Shown here: positions 1-7,650 of the stretch, piece by piece
Layout: every line of letters starts with the position of its first letter
Numbering within the stretch: position 1 is the first letter of the stretch
Origin: Candidatus Zhuqueibacterota bacterium 4484_87
GTDB lineage: Bacteria; Zhuqueibacterota; Zhuqueibacteria; Thermofontimicrobiales; Thermofontimicrobiaceae
Assembly: GCA_002085355.1 (NCBI GenBank)
Contig: NATN01000128.1
Location: 1 to 10,413, forward strand
Direction of reading: 5' to 3'
DNA: 10,413 bases
Position numbers and translations under genes: made by a program
The notes under the pieces: model-generated
Database searches by the model: none
What the model saw: only the letters and a program-made list of their open reading frames with translations
What the model was told of the DNA's origin: nothing

Positions 1-938
1 TTGTGTGCGGACACGCGCAACAAAATATCGAAGCCATGGCAGAGTGCAAGCCGAATAATATTTCTATTGACGAAAATATCGCACTGGACTATGTGCGCGA
101 TGTTTGTTTGAAGCAAAATATCAGCTTTGGCGGAAATTTGCAATTGACGGCAACGCTTCTTCTGGGGACTGTGGAAGAAGTGCAGCGAAACGCTTTGCAT
201 TGTCTGGATACCGGCGGCGAGCGCGGATTTATTCTGGCTCCCGGCTGCGATTTACCTTATGCCACGCCGCTGGAAAATTTACAAGCTGTGACGCAAATTG
301 TGCAGGACGACTATCAGCGGGAAGTATTGCGCACGATGGAAATGACCGAAACGACTCGAGAATTGCTGGATATGAGTGAGTACGGTCAAATCGACAAAGT
401 GATTGTGGACATCATTACGCTGGATTCGGAAAGCTGTGCGCCGTGCCAGTACATGGTCGAAGCTGTTAAAAAAGTAGCGCCGCAGTTTGAGGGAATTGTG
501 AAATGGAAGGAGCATCGGATTAAAGATGCCGAATCCTTGACTTTTATGACATCTCTGATGGTGAGAAATATCCCTACGATTTGTATTGACGGCCAGATTA
601 CTTTTGTGTCCCGTATCCCGCCGCGAGATGAGTTGATTGCCGCCATTCAGAAGCGAATTAATGAAAAAATGAAATTGCGTATTTTACAGAAACAGGGCAC
701 AATTTATGTTTTTGGTAGTGACTGTGAGGGCTGTGAAAGCACAAAACAAAATGTGCAGCGGGCGATTCAGGAGCTGGGTGCGGATGTGGATATTAAATTT
801 GTTGAGGACGAAAAAGAATACGAGCGATTTGGTATCATCGCAACTCCTGCAGTCGTTGTGGAAAAACGAGAAGTAAAATCAATGGGTAGCGTGCCTACTG
901 TTGAGGTGATTAAAGAATGGATTAAGGACATTACATGA
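1..938 (+). CDS. UROD-fold methyltransferase fused to two thioredoxin-like domains (5' end missing)
   Basis: Partial gene entering from the left edge. The reading frame is open from the first bases, so the GTG at 3 is an internal Val codon and not a start. Numbering from that codon, residues 1-115 are the C-terminal part of a UROD-superfamily protein of the MtaA/MtbA/CmuA kind: VCGH, then ISIDENI (20-26), then the typical late motif APGCDLP (79-85), whose Cys81 matches the third zinc ligand in methylcobamide:CoM-type methyltransferases. Residues about 133-219 form a thioredoxin-like domain with CAPC (145-148) and a probable cis-Pro at NIP (189-191). Residues about 226-308 form a second one with CEGC (241-244) and ATP (280-282), resembling small redox-active disulfide proteins. 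The likely role is cytoplasmic methyl transfer to or from a corrinoid or thiol, with the CxxC pairs giving redox or metal chemistry; this is inferred. The stop codon overlaps the next start by four bases (ATGA), implying translational coupling. Confidence 0.85.
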   Translation, partial: VCGHAQQNIEAMAECKPNNISIDENIALDYVRDVCLKQNISFGGNLQLTATLLLGTVEEVQRNALHCLDTGGERGFILAPGCDLPYATPLENLQAVTQIVQDDYQREVLRTMEMTETTRELLDMSEYGQIDKVIVDIITLDSESCAPCQYMVEAVKKVAPQFEGIVKWKEHRIKDAESLTFMTSLMVRNIPTICIDGQITFVSRIPPRDELIAAIQKRINEKMKLRILQKQGTIYVFGSDCEGCESTKQNVQRAIQELGADVDIKFVEDEKEYERFGIIATPAVVVEKREVKSMGSVPTVEVIKEWIKDIT

Positions 939-1840
939 AACCGATTCCAATTTTATTGTTGACCGGCTATTTGGGAGCCGGAAAAACAACGTTACTGAAT
1001 CATCTATTGAATCTGCCGTCGATTCGGTCAAAAAAAATCGCCTTGATCATTAACGAATTCGGCAGCCTGGGTGTGGACGGTTCGCTGATTCAGCCGGGCG
1101 ATTTTGATAAATTTGAATTGAACAAAGGAAGCCTTTTTTGCATTTGTATCAAAACGGATTTTATTAAAACTTTGGACACGATCGCGAATGAAGTGAAGCC
1201 GGACCTGGTGATTATCGAAGCAACGGGCGTTGCCGAGACCAGCGACCTAGAGGAATTTATCGATTCGCCCAATTTGCAGGAGCAATTTGAAATAAGCGCG
1301 AATGTGGGGCTGGTTGATGCGGAAAATTTTGTAAAAATTCTTCCGTTCATGCGCGCCGCCCGCAGTCAGGTCGAGTGGGCGGACGGAATTGTGATTAATA
1401 AGATCGATAAAGTCGAGCCATTTGCAGTGGATGAGCTGGAGAAGGTGTTGCGGGATTTGAATCCACATGCGCCCATTGTGCGCGTAAGTTTTGGGCAAAT
1501 CCCTGATGATTTTTTGGGCACGCTGACACACCAGCGAAAAAGAGGTGCCATGGCAACAATGCCTCCGGGAAATATTTATGCACTGTCATTTCAAACAGAC
1601 GAGAAAATTGATGCCGAATCCTTTCGCGAACTTTTGTCTGAATTGGGTACAAAAATTCTTCGTCTCAAGGGCACAGTGGCATTTGAAAAGGGACGGCGAT
1701 TTGTGGAAGTAGTTCATGGACAATACAGCGAGAAAAGTATTGAGGAGAATACCAGTTCAACTCCCAAAGGTTTGACTGTCATCGGTTGGCAGATGGGACG
1801 GAACGAAATGCAAGAAAAATTTGAGAAGTTGTTTAGTTGA
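935..1840 (+). CDS. CobW/P47K-family (COG0523) GTPase
   Basis: A 301-residue G3E-family GTPase starting at an ATG that overlaps the upstream stop. Visible motifs are the P-loop GYLGAGKTT (11-19), IINEFG (38-43), EATG (95-98, Walker B/switch region) and the guanine-specificity motif NKID (155-158). Residues about 212-300 fit the CobW C-terminal domain. COG0523 proteins are metal chaperones or insertases, for example for zinc or cobalt. Their hallmark CxCC between switch I and Walker B here reads C69-I-C71-I, so one of three cysteine ligands is absent. Context between two UROD-fold methyltransferases and ahead of a corrinoid protein suggests a role in metal or corrinoid loading or in activating the methyltransferase system. 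That is inference; the substrate metal cannot be read from the sequence. Length and domain order are normal for the family. Confidence 0.88.
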   Translation: MKPIPILLLTGYLGAGKTTLLNHLLNLPSIRSKKIALIINEFGSLGVDGSLIQPGDFDKFELNKGSLFCICIKTDFIKTLDTIANEVKPDLVIIEATGVAETSDLEEFIDSPNLQEQFEISANVGLVDAENFVKILPFMRAARSQVEWADGIVINKIDKVEPFAVDELEKVLRDLNPHAPIVRVSFGQIPDDFLGTLTHQRKRGAMATMPPGNIYALSFQTDEKIDAESFRELLSELGTKILRLKGTVAFEKGRRFVEVVHGQYSEKSIEENTSSTPKGLTVIGWQMGRNEMQEKFEKLFS

Positions 1841-1903
1841 TTGCACTGATTGAAGCCAGGCGTCTGACGGATAATTGGTTTTTGAAACTAATAAGAAGAA
1901 AAA

Positions 1904-2947
1904 ATGGAATTTCAACCGGATTTTCGACATATCGTACAGGCCGCGTCTAACAAAAAGTCTGAACGTTTGCCGCTGTACGAACACCAGATAAATAATGAAT
2001 TTATCGAAAAAGTCATTGATGAGCCGATTATATTCGATGAAAAGGATGCCTCAACCATGCGCCATGCCTATCGCCAACTGTGCGCTTTTTGGAAAGAGAT
2101 GACGTATGACACTATCAGTTTTGAAGCGGGAATATGTCCGATGTTGCCGGATCATGGCGCGATTTCGGGCGGCAGGCCTGGCCCGATTCAAAACAGAGAA
2201 GATTTTGCGCGCTATCCGTTTGATGAAATTCCTGAAATTTTCTGGGATCACTGGACACCGCATCTGGAAGCCTTGAAAGCTGAACTACCTCCGGGAATGA
2301 AAGCCATTGGCGGTTGCGGTTATGGTGTGTTTGAAATCAGCGAAGATCTTGTAGGGTACGAAAAATTATGTTTGCTGATGTTCGATGATCCGGATCTGTT
2401 CGCTGAATTGTATGCAAAAATCGGTGATTTGATGATGAATTTGTGGAAAACTTTGCTACAGAAATACGGAGACTTGTTTGCTGTCTGCCGTATGGGAGAT
2501 GATCTCGGTTTTAAATCATCCACACTTTTAGCTCCGGAGACTATTGTCAAATACATTGTGCCGCAGTATCGCAGGATTATTGATCTGGTTCATTCTTATG
2601 GCAAGAAATTTCTGTTTCACAGTTGTGGAAAGGTTTTTCCCATTATGGAGGCAGCAATTGATGCAGGGATCGACGCGAAACATTCCAACGAAGATATCAT
2701 TGCGCCATTCGAGGAATGGATTGAAAAATACGGTGATCGAATCGCTCTGTTCGGGGGCATTGACATGAATTTGCTTTGTATGGAAGACCCGAAAACGATT
2801 CATGAGTATGTTTTAGAAAAAGGGAAACAATTTCGGGACATGGCAAGTGGGTTTGCTATTGGCTCCGGGAATTCAATCCCGGATTACATTCCGGTGGAGG
2901 GCTATCTGGCGATGGTCGATGCCGTGAATGAATTGAGAAAAAATTAA
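1904..2947 (+). CDS. UROD-superfamily methyltransferase-like protein
   Basis: A 347-residue UROD-fold protein. The ATG at 1904 follows a purine-rich but weak ribosome site (AAGAAG, 1893-1898). HSCG at 239-242 is the H-x-C metal motif of the MtaA/MtbA/MetE-like branch and is followed by a typical core (PIMEAAIDAGIDAKHSNED). True uroporphyrinogen decarboxylase lacks this HxCG motif, so haem synthesis is unlikely. At the place where MtaA-type enzymes have a third cysteine ligand (aligned to Cys81 of the first gene) it has Asn323 in GSGNSIPDYIP. It may bind zinc differently, or belong to a branch acting on another methyl donor or acceptor. It lies 63 bases after the GTPase gene and 14 bases before the peptidase gene, so co-transcription is likely. 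The best guess is the cytoplasmic partner of the corrinoid protein encoded further downstream. The substrate is unknown. Confidence 0.85.
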   Translation: MEFQPDFRHIVQAASNKKSERLPLYEHQINNEFIEKVIDEPIIFDEKDASTMRHAYRQLCAFWKEMTYDTISFEAGICPMLPDHGAISGGRPGPIQNREDFARYPFDEIPEIFWDHWTPHLEALKAELPPGMKAIGGCGYGVFEISEDLVGYEKLCLLMFDDPDLFAELYAKIGDLMMNLWKTLLQKYGDLFAVCRMGDDLGFKSSTLLAPETIVKYIVPQYRRIIDLVHSYGKKFLFHSCGKVFPIMEAAIDAGIDAKHSNEDIIAPFEEWIEKYGDRIALFGGIDMNLLCMEDPKTIHEYVLEKGKQFRDMASGFAIGSGNSIPDYIPVEGYLAMVDAVNELRKN

Positions 2948-2961
2948 AGCGGAGTAGAACG

Positions 2962-4431
2962 ATGAAAAGAAATTTCATATTCGTTTTGTTAATTCTTTTT
3001 GGCTGGCAGTCATTGTCAATGACCCAGTCGCTGCAGCCAAAGCGGACAACGCTAATCGAAATTTCCCTTGATGAGAAAGAGCAAAAAGATTTGGAGGCAA
3101 TGAAAATAAAGTTCGTCACCGGTCTTATTGAAGGAAAAGCGCTGCTGATTACGAGCAAAAATGAACTGAAAGTATTGGAAGAGCGCGGTTACAAATTTAA
3201 AAAAATTATGTCCAGCAAAAATGAAATTGATCTATACCGGCGAGCACTTTATGGGAAATCCATGCGGCTGGATCCGGTGTATCACACTTACAAAGAAATT
3301 ATCGATGAATTGAATAATCTGAAAAGTCAGTACGCTGAATTTGTAAAGTTGCATCAGATCGGTGTGACAAGTCAACTAAAGCAGCCGATCTGGGCGGTGA
3401 AAATTTCCGACAATGCGAGTGAGGAGGAAGATGAACCAGCGATTTTGTTCAGCGGTTGCATCCATTCCGATGAGCTTATTGGTACAGAAATTTGCATGAG
3501 TTTGATTCATTATCTGATGACCCATTACAACAGCGATCTGCGTGTCAAAAAATGGGTGAATGAAAATGAAATCTGGTTCATTCCTGTGATCAATGTTGAC
3601 GGACATGGCGTGGTAACTAAAGGTATTGATCCGCGCTGGCGGAAAAATCTCAGAGACAATAATCAAAACGGTGTGCTTTACGAGAAAGAAGATGGTATTG
3701 ATTTAAATCGCAATTTTGATTTCAACTGGGCGCATGGTGGCAGTAGTGATCCGAAAAGCGAGCGTTATCGCGGCGAGAGGCCTTTTTCCGAAAGCGAGTG
3801 TCTGGCAGTACGGGATCTGGCGTTAGAGCAAAAGTTTGTACTTTCTGTGACTTACCACAGTCAAGGTGAAGTGATTTATTATCCGTGGGATTGGCGCGGC
3901 AGAAAAGCCCCTGATGATAAATTGCTTACAAAAATTGCGCATGGTTTGGCTTCGAGCATCACGACCATGGACGGCGATACCACTTACGTTCCTTTCTACG
4001 GCGCCGGAACTGTTGGGCAAACTTATCCCTGGCTTTATGGCGTAGTGGGGACATTTGATTTTATCGTGGAAACAGGTAAAGGCAGACATATTTTTCCCGC
4101 GGAAGATTTGAAAAAAATTGTTGCTGCGAATCTTGCCGGTGCGTTTTTTATGCTTGATCAGATGGCAGGTCCGGGTGTAAAAGTGAAAATCGTCGATGCG
4201 CGCACGGGTGCTCCTGTTTCGGCGGAAGTCTGGTTCCCTGGCATTGAGACAGAAGATATACACCGTCGTTACTCTGACTCGAAGCACGGAACACTGTACC
4301 GCAGATTGAATCCGGGAAATTATCGCCTCATTGTGAGAAAAGATGGCTACGAGTCGGTTGTTTTAAAAAATGTAACCGTTGGAGAAACGAGTTGGACTGA
4401 AGTTGATATTAAATTAAAAAATTTGGAATAA
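2962..4431 (+). CDS. Exported M14-family zinc carboxypeptidase with C-terminal regulatory-type beta domain
   Basis: A 489-residue metallopeptidase with GGAG (2951-2954) ahead of the ATG. Residues 1-20 (Lys/Arg then a hydrophobic run) are a signal peptide, so the enzyme acts outside the cytoplasm. The M14 catalytic set is complete: HSDE zinc motif (H168, E171), Arg region RWRKNLR (225-231), substrate-binding N249-R250 in DLNRNFDFNW, third zinc ligand H299 in TYHSQGE, and general base E370 in FIVETGKG. Residues about 404-487 form a carboxypeptidase-D-type regulatory/transthyretin-like domain, as in bacterial carboxypeptidase T and CPD/CPM-like enzymes. Residues about 30-100 may be a propeptide-like region. 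It would remove C-terminal amino acids from peptides. Its position inside a corrinoid methyltransferase operon is odd: it shares tight spacing (14 bases upstream, 34 to the next start) but has no obvious biochemical link. Family call is firm; specificity is unknown. Confidence 0.92.
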   Translation: MKRNFIFVLLILFGWQSLSMTQSLQPKRTTLIEISLDEKEQKDLEAMKIKFVTGLIEGKALLITSKNELKVLEERGYKFKKIMSSKNEIDLYRRALYGKSMRLDPVYHTYKEIIDELNNLKSQYAEFVKLHQIGVTSQLKQPIWAVKISDNASEEEDEPAILFSGCIHSDELIGTEICMSLIHYLMTHYNSDLRVKKWVNENEIWFIPVINVDGHGVVTKGIDPRWRKNLRDNNQNGVLYEKEDGIDLNRNFDFNWAHGGSSDPKSERYRGERPFSESECLAVRDLALEQKFVLSVTYHSQGEVIYYPWDWRGRKAPDDKLLTKIAHGLASSITTMDGDTTYVPFYGAGTVGQTYPWLYGVVGTFDFIVETGKGRHIFPAEDLKKIVAANLAGAFFMLDQMAGPGVKVKIVDARTGAPVSAEVWFPGIETEDIHRRYSDSKHGTLYRRLNPGNYRLIVRKDGYESVVLKNVTVGETSWTEVDIKLKNLE

Positions 4432-4455
4432 ACGAGTTGCATCACAAAATTATTT

Positions 4456-4460
4456 GGAGG
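4456..4460 (+). promoter_or_regulatory. Ribosome binding site fixing the corrinoid protein start
   Basis: A perfect GGAGG lies 5 bases before the ATG at 4466. A longer reading frame could begin at TTG 4454, but that codon overlaps this site, so the ATG is the real start. Confidence 0.85.
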
Positions 4461-4465
4461 TAGAG

Positions 4466-5107
4466 ATGGAAAAATTACAGCAATTGGCAGAGAGCGTAAT
4501 CAATGGCAAGGCTCCTGATGCAGAGAGGCTGACGCAGGAATTATTGGACGAAGGTTTAACGCCGAGTGAGGTTTTGAACCAGGGACTAATCATCGGTATG
4601 GATGAAGTGGGACGAAGATTCAGAAACAATGAGTTTTACGTACCGGAAGTTTTGATCGCTGCGCGCGCTATGAAATCCGGAATGAAAATATTGCGTCCGC
4701 TTCTGGCAGAAACCGGCGTGAAACCCATGGCAAGAATTGCAATTGGGACAGTGAAGGGCGACTTGCATGATATCGGCAAAAATCTCGTTGGCATGATGCT
4801 TGAAGGCGCGGGATTTGAGGTCGTCGATCTTGGCGTTGATGTTTCGTCTGATAAATTTATTCAGGCTGTCAAAGAGAATAACGCTGAAGCAATCGGCATG
4901 TCAGCGCTGCTGACCACGACGATGGTGAATATGGACTCGACGATGAAAGAGATCGAGAAACAGGGCATTCGCAATCAAGTCAAAGTGATCATTGGCGGCG
5001 CACCTGTGACGCAAAATTACGCTGATGAAATTGGCGCTGATGGCTACGCGTCAGATGCAGCTTCAGCAGTGGCATTATTGAAAGAAGTATTGAATTTACC
5101 GGCATAA
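4466..5107 (+). CDS. Corrinoid-binding methyl carrier protein (MtaC/MtbC/MtmC-like)
   Basis: A 213-residue cytoplasmic cobalamin-binding protein with the two-domain layout of methyltransferase corrinoid proteins. Residues about 1-85 are the helical cap domain (EVLNQGLIIGMDEVGRRF, then FYVPEVLIAARAMKSGM). Residues about 89-211 are the Rossmann-like B12-binding domain. The DLHDIGKN motif (99-106) supplies the lower-ligand histidine H101 with D102 and G104. SALLT (146-150) and GGAPV (177-181) are the other conserved cofactor-contact loops. Nothing is missing, and the length is normal for the family. It should carry a methyl group on cobalt between a substrate-specific methyltransferase and a UROD-fold methyltransferase. 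Two UROD-fold proteins are encoded upstream in the same operon. No MttB/MtmB-like or MtaB-like partner and no RamA-like reductive activator is visible here, so the methyl donor cannot be named. I give no gene symbol because the substrate is unknown. Confidence 0.94.
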   Translation: MEKLQQLAESVINGKAPDAERLTQELLDEGLTPSEVLNQGLIIGMDEVGRRFRNNEFYVPEVLIAARAMKSGMKILRPLLAETGVKPMARIAIGTVKGDLHDIGKNLVGMMLEGAGFEVVDLGVDVSSDKFIQAVKENNAEAIGMSALLTTTMVNMDSTMKEIEKQGIRNQVKVIIGGAPVTQNYADEIGADGYASDAASAVALLKEVLNLPA

Positions 5108-5116
5108 ATTGAATTT

Positions 5117-5155
5117 AAAAAAATCCGGGCAGTCGGTTGTGGACTGGTGATTTTT
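5117..5155 (+). terminator. Possible intrinsic terminator after the corrinoid gene
   Basis: A run of seven A (5117-5123) and five T (5151-5155) flank a stem: AAAAATC (5119-5125) pairs with GATTTTT (5149-5155), then after a small internal loop CAGTC (5130-5134) pairs with GACTG (5142-5146) around a 7-base loop. It starts 10 bases after the stop codon. The inner stem is short, so this is only a candidate, possibly working in both directions. Confidence 0.35.
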
Positions 5156-5385
5156 CGGCGAAAACGACTAATTGTGTGTCGTACATGAAGAGTATGATTA
5201 TTCTGAGACAGAATTGAATTTGGACGCGATAAATTGTGAAGAATTTCGAACGGGTCGTTTGTTCGTTGCAAAGTCAGGCTGTTTAAAAAAATAAAAAAAC
5301 AGGGCAAGCGCAAGATGGGCTGATTTTCAATGACGTTGTTAATCATCGGCTGCATCCCTGCCCGGATAATATTATTTTTTAGACG
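5156..5385. other. Intergenic stretch without a recognised gene
   Basis: Together with the terminator and the repeat on either side this makes a 401-base gap between the operon and the beta-helix gene. I see no convincing coding frame, tRNA or riboswitch fold. It holds an A-rich tract inside a short inverted repeat (CTGTTT 5279-5284, AAACAG 5297-5302). The gap probably contains the promoter of the beta-helix gene, but I cannot locate it with confidence. Confidence 0.4.
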
Positions 5386-5460
5386 GGATTTACAGGATTG
5401 ACAGGATAAGAATATCTGTTCGTCAAGATAATCATGTTCGTCCTGTTAATCATGTCAAAT
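5386..5460. repeat. Palindromic intergenic 'ACAGGATT' word repeat
   Basis: The left arm reiterates ACAGGAT (ACAGGATTGACAGGA at 5392-5406). The right arm at 5441-5455 (TCCTGTTAATCATGT) is its reverse complement with two mismatches, one a G-U wobble. Between them TGTTCGTC occurs twice (5417-5424 and 5435-5442). This resembles the ACAGGATTAACAGGAT / ATCCTGTTAATCCTGT type of dispersed intergenic repeat that I associate with environmental bacterial genomes. It is REP-like in layout, and I see no coding capacity. Confidence 0.65.
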
Positions 5461-5508
5461 TAACATTTTTCAGTTCAAAACAGAACCAAAATTTTGAAAG
5501 GATAAAAA

Positions 5509-7647
5509 ATGCGCGCCGCAAAGTTCGTTTTTGCTTTTGTGTTGGTAGTTGTTGTGAGTTGTAGTCAAGTGGCTCTGGACAAGAATAGCTTTTTCGTTTC
5601 ACCCGAAGGAAATGACAGTTGGTCAGGACGACTGGCTGAACCCAATCCTGATGGAACAAACGGTCCTTTTCTCACGCCGGAACGCGCAAAGCAAGCCGTG
5701 CGCGAATTCAAAAATAAGAATGAGTCAATTGATAGTGGCGTAACCGTTTATCTGCGCGGTGGCACTTACACATTTTCCAGCTCACTTGTTTTTAAAAAGG
5801 AAGATTCTGGCGCAGAAAATGCGGTTATTTGCTGGAAGGCGTATCCTGGAGAGAAAGTAATTTTCTCCGGCGGGAAGAAACTTGCCGATTTTCATAAATT
5901 ATCTGACGAGAAAGGTCTGTCTCTGATTTCTGATAGCGTTGCCCATAAAATTTACGAAGTGGATTTGAAGAAAGCGGGCGTTGAAAATATCGCTCCCAGG
6001 ATACCGCGCGGTTCCGGTTATAATTCAGACAAGCCGCTGGAAAACGAACTTTTTTTCAACGGAAAAGCCATGACTGTAGCGCGCTATCCCAATTCCGGTT
6101 GGCTCAAAATAGCTAATGTACCCCAATGGGGAGCGAAACTCGGTTATGCCGGTGCTCACTATCAAAAACGGGACGGAATCCGTGCCGGGCGACATTTCGG
6201 TAGATTTGCGATTTCCGATTCGCGAGTCAAAAAATGGCCTGCGGATGAAAATATCTGGATGCACGGCTATTTTACCTGGGACTGGTCTGACATGTATGAA
6301 AAAGTGGAAAAAATTGACAGTCAAAAATTGGAAATTTATCCGGCGCAGCCTTATCATCGTTATGGTTACACAAAAGGGCAGCGCTTTTATTTTTACAATA
6401 TCCTTGCCGAACTGGATGCACCAGGCGAATATTATATCGACGAAAAGAGCGGAAAATTATTTTTCTATCCGCCTTCGGACATTGAGGCTGGGATTGCAGT
6501 TATTTCTTTACTGGATGAGCCCATAATTGTTTTCAATAAGGCGGATTTCATTCGTATGGAAAGAATTATTTTCGAATATTCGCGTAGCGAGGCGATTCAC
6601 GCGAAAAACAGCAATTCAGTGAAAATTGCCGGTTGCGTTTTTCGCAATGTGGGTAGCCCGGCAATCAGCATGAAAGGCGGAAAAAATGATGAAATACTTT
6701 CTTGCGATTTGCATGATTTGGCTGGCGCGGGAATATATCTCACCAGCGGCGATCGGCTCACGTTGACGCCGGGAAATAGCCGCATTGTCAATAATCACAT
6801 TCACAATTTCGGCAGAGTCTATCGCACGTATGCACCCGGAATTTACATGTATGGCGTCGGCGATTATCTGGCGCACAATTACGTGCACGATTCTCCGCAC
6901 ATGGCGGTTCTGTTCAAAGGAAACGATCACATTCTTGAATACAACGAGGTCCACGATATCGCCAAAGAGACTGGCGATGTGGGCGCGTTTTATATAGGCA
7001 GAAACTGGACCTGGCGCGGAAATATCATTCGTTATAATTATTTCCATCATTTGCATGGTCCCGGGCTTTACGGCGTGCGAGCGGTTTATTTTGATGATTT
7101 TACCAGCGGGAATACGATTTACGGAAATATTTTTTACAAAGCCGGCAAGGCTGCCTTTATCGGCGGCGGCAGAGACAACCGCGTGGAAAATAATCTGTTC
7201 ATCGAATGCGATCCGTCCGTGCATGTGGACGCCCGCGGAACGAGCTGGGCCTTCAAATATTTCAAACGAGATGATCCCCATTTTTATCCGGTATTATTTG
7301 ACAGCATGGAAGCCGTGCATTTTGACAAGCCGCCTTACAGCGAAAAATATCCTGAACTGCTCAATTATTACAACGACGATCCCGCAGTGCCCAAAAACAA
7401 TGTCATTGAGCGAAATATTTCTTACGGCGGCAGGTTTATCGATTTGTGGGACGGACTGGATTTTGATATTGTGAAGGTGAAAAATAATTTTGTCGCAGAC
7501 TCGGTGGTTGTGCAGATGAGTGAAAGCACGGATCAGACCGAAGATTACGGATTAAACGGATTTTCGCGGATTATTTTTTTATCTAATATTTACAGAGTTA
7601 AGGCATTGACATTTGTTTTATATTTAGATGTTGGTAAAAAAAAATAG
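5509..7647 (+). CDS. Right-handed parallel beta-helix lipoprotein, putative polysaccharide-active enzyme, abnormal C-terminus
   Basis: A 712-residue protein. GAAAGGA (5496-5502) precedes the ATG. Residues 1-18 are a lipoprotein signal with lipobox VVSC (Cys18), giving an outer-membrane or periplasmic lipoprotein. Residues about 28-122 form the usual leader module of such proteins: FFVSPEGNDSWSG, FLTPERAKQAVREF, YLRGGTYTF, then WKAYPGEKVIFSGG. Residues about 340-660 carry repeated short N/H-rich beta-helix rungs (NNHIHNFG, HNYVHDS, YNEVHDI, YNYFHHL, ENNLFIE). This fold is shared by polysaccharide lyases and several glycoside hydrolases (for example the GH120/GH141 type), so sugar-polymer cleavage is likely, but no family or catalytic residue can be assigned by eye. 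The last about 29 residues (684-712) are hydrophobic and AT-rich in codons, end in a 9-A run, and do not look like the C-terminal segment I expect in homologues. A repeat begins 4 bases past the stop. The 3' end may be truncated or replaced. Confidence 0.85.
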   Translation: MRAAKFVFAFVLVVVVSCSQVALDKNSFFVSPEGNDSWSGRLAEPNPDGTNGPFLTPERAKQAVREFKNKNESIDSGVTVYLRGGTYTFSSSLVFKKEDSGAENAVICWKAYPGEKVIFSGGKKLADFHKLSDEKGLSLISDSVAHKIYEVDLKKAGVENIAPRIPRGSGYNSDKPLENELFFNGKAMTVARYPNSGWLKIANVPQWGAKLGYAGAHYQKRDGIRAGRHFGRFAISDSRVKKWPADENIWMHGYFTWDWSDMYEKVEKIDSQKLEIYPAQPYHRYGYTKGQRFYFYNILAELDAPGEYYIDEKSGKLFFYPPSDIEAGIAVISLLDEPIIVFNKADFIRMERIIFEYSRSEAIHAKNSNSVKIAGCVFRNVGSPAISMKGGKNDEILSCDLHDLAGAGIYLTSGDRLTLTPGNSRIVNNHIHNFGRVYRTYAPGIYMYGVGDYLAHNYVHDSPHMAVLFKGNDHILEYNEVHDIAKETGDVGAFYIGRNWTWRGNIIRYNYFHHLHGPGLYGVRAVYFDDFTSGNTIYGNIFYKAGKAAFIGGGRDNRVENNLFIECDPSVHVDARGTSWAFKYFKRDDPHFYPVLFDSMEAVHFDKPPYSEKYPELLNYYNDDPAVPKNNVIERNISYGGRFIDLWDGLDFDIVKVKNNFVADSVVVQMSESTDQTEDYGLNGFSRIIFLSNIYRVKALTFVLYLDVGKKK

Positions 7648-7650
7648 TAT

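Noticed and set aside
3..938. GTG at 3 as the start of a complete small gene
   Set aside because: The first residues (VCGH...) are the middle of a UROD core motif, so the gene clearly continues to the left of the window.
1904..2947. HemE, the haem-pathway uroporphyrinogen decarboxylase
   Set aside because: The protein carries the HSCG metal motif of the methyltransferase branch and sits in a corrinoid operon; no other haem genes are nearby.
3823..4287. Minus-strand 154-codon open frame within the carboxypeptidase gene
   Set aside because: Antisense to conserved catalytic motifs of M14; no independent support.
4454..4465. TTG start for the corrinoid protein
   Set aside because: The codon overlaps the GGAGG ribosome site. 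The ATG at 4466 has ideal spacing and gives the normal family N-terminus.
5398..5403. TTGACA as a -35 promoter element before the beta-helix gene
   Set aside because: It is part of the reiterated ACAGGATTGACAGGAT repeat word and no -10-like hexamer lies 16-18 bases downstream.
5386..5460. CRISPR-like array
   Set aside because: The repeated words are 6-8 bases, spacing is irregular, there are no unique spacers of uniform length, and no cas genes are present.
6616..7281. Minus-strand 221-codon open frame inside the beta-helix gene
   Set aside because: It is antisense to a well-supported gene, has no ribosome site or recognisable domain, and is I/A/H-rich in the way antisense frames of N/H-rich beta-helix coding are.
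7606..7611. TTGACA near the end of the beta-helix gene as a promoter for the BNR gene
   Set aside because: No acceptable -10 box at normal spacing; the nearby TATATT is too close.
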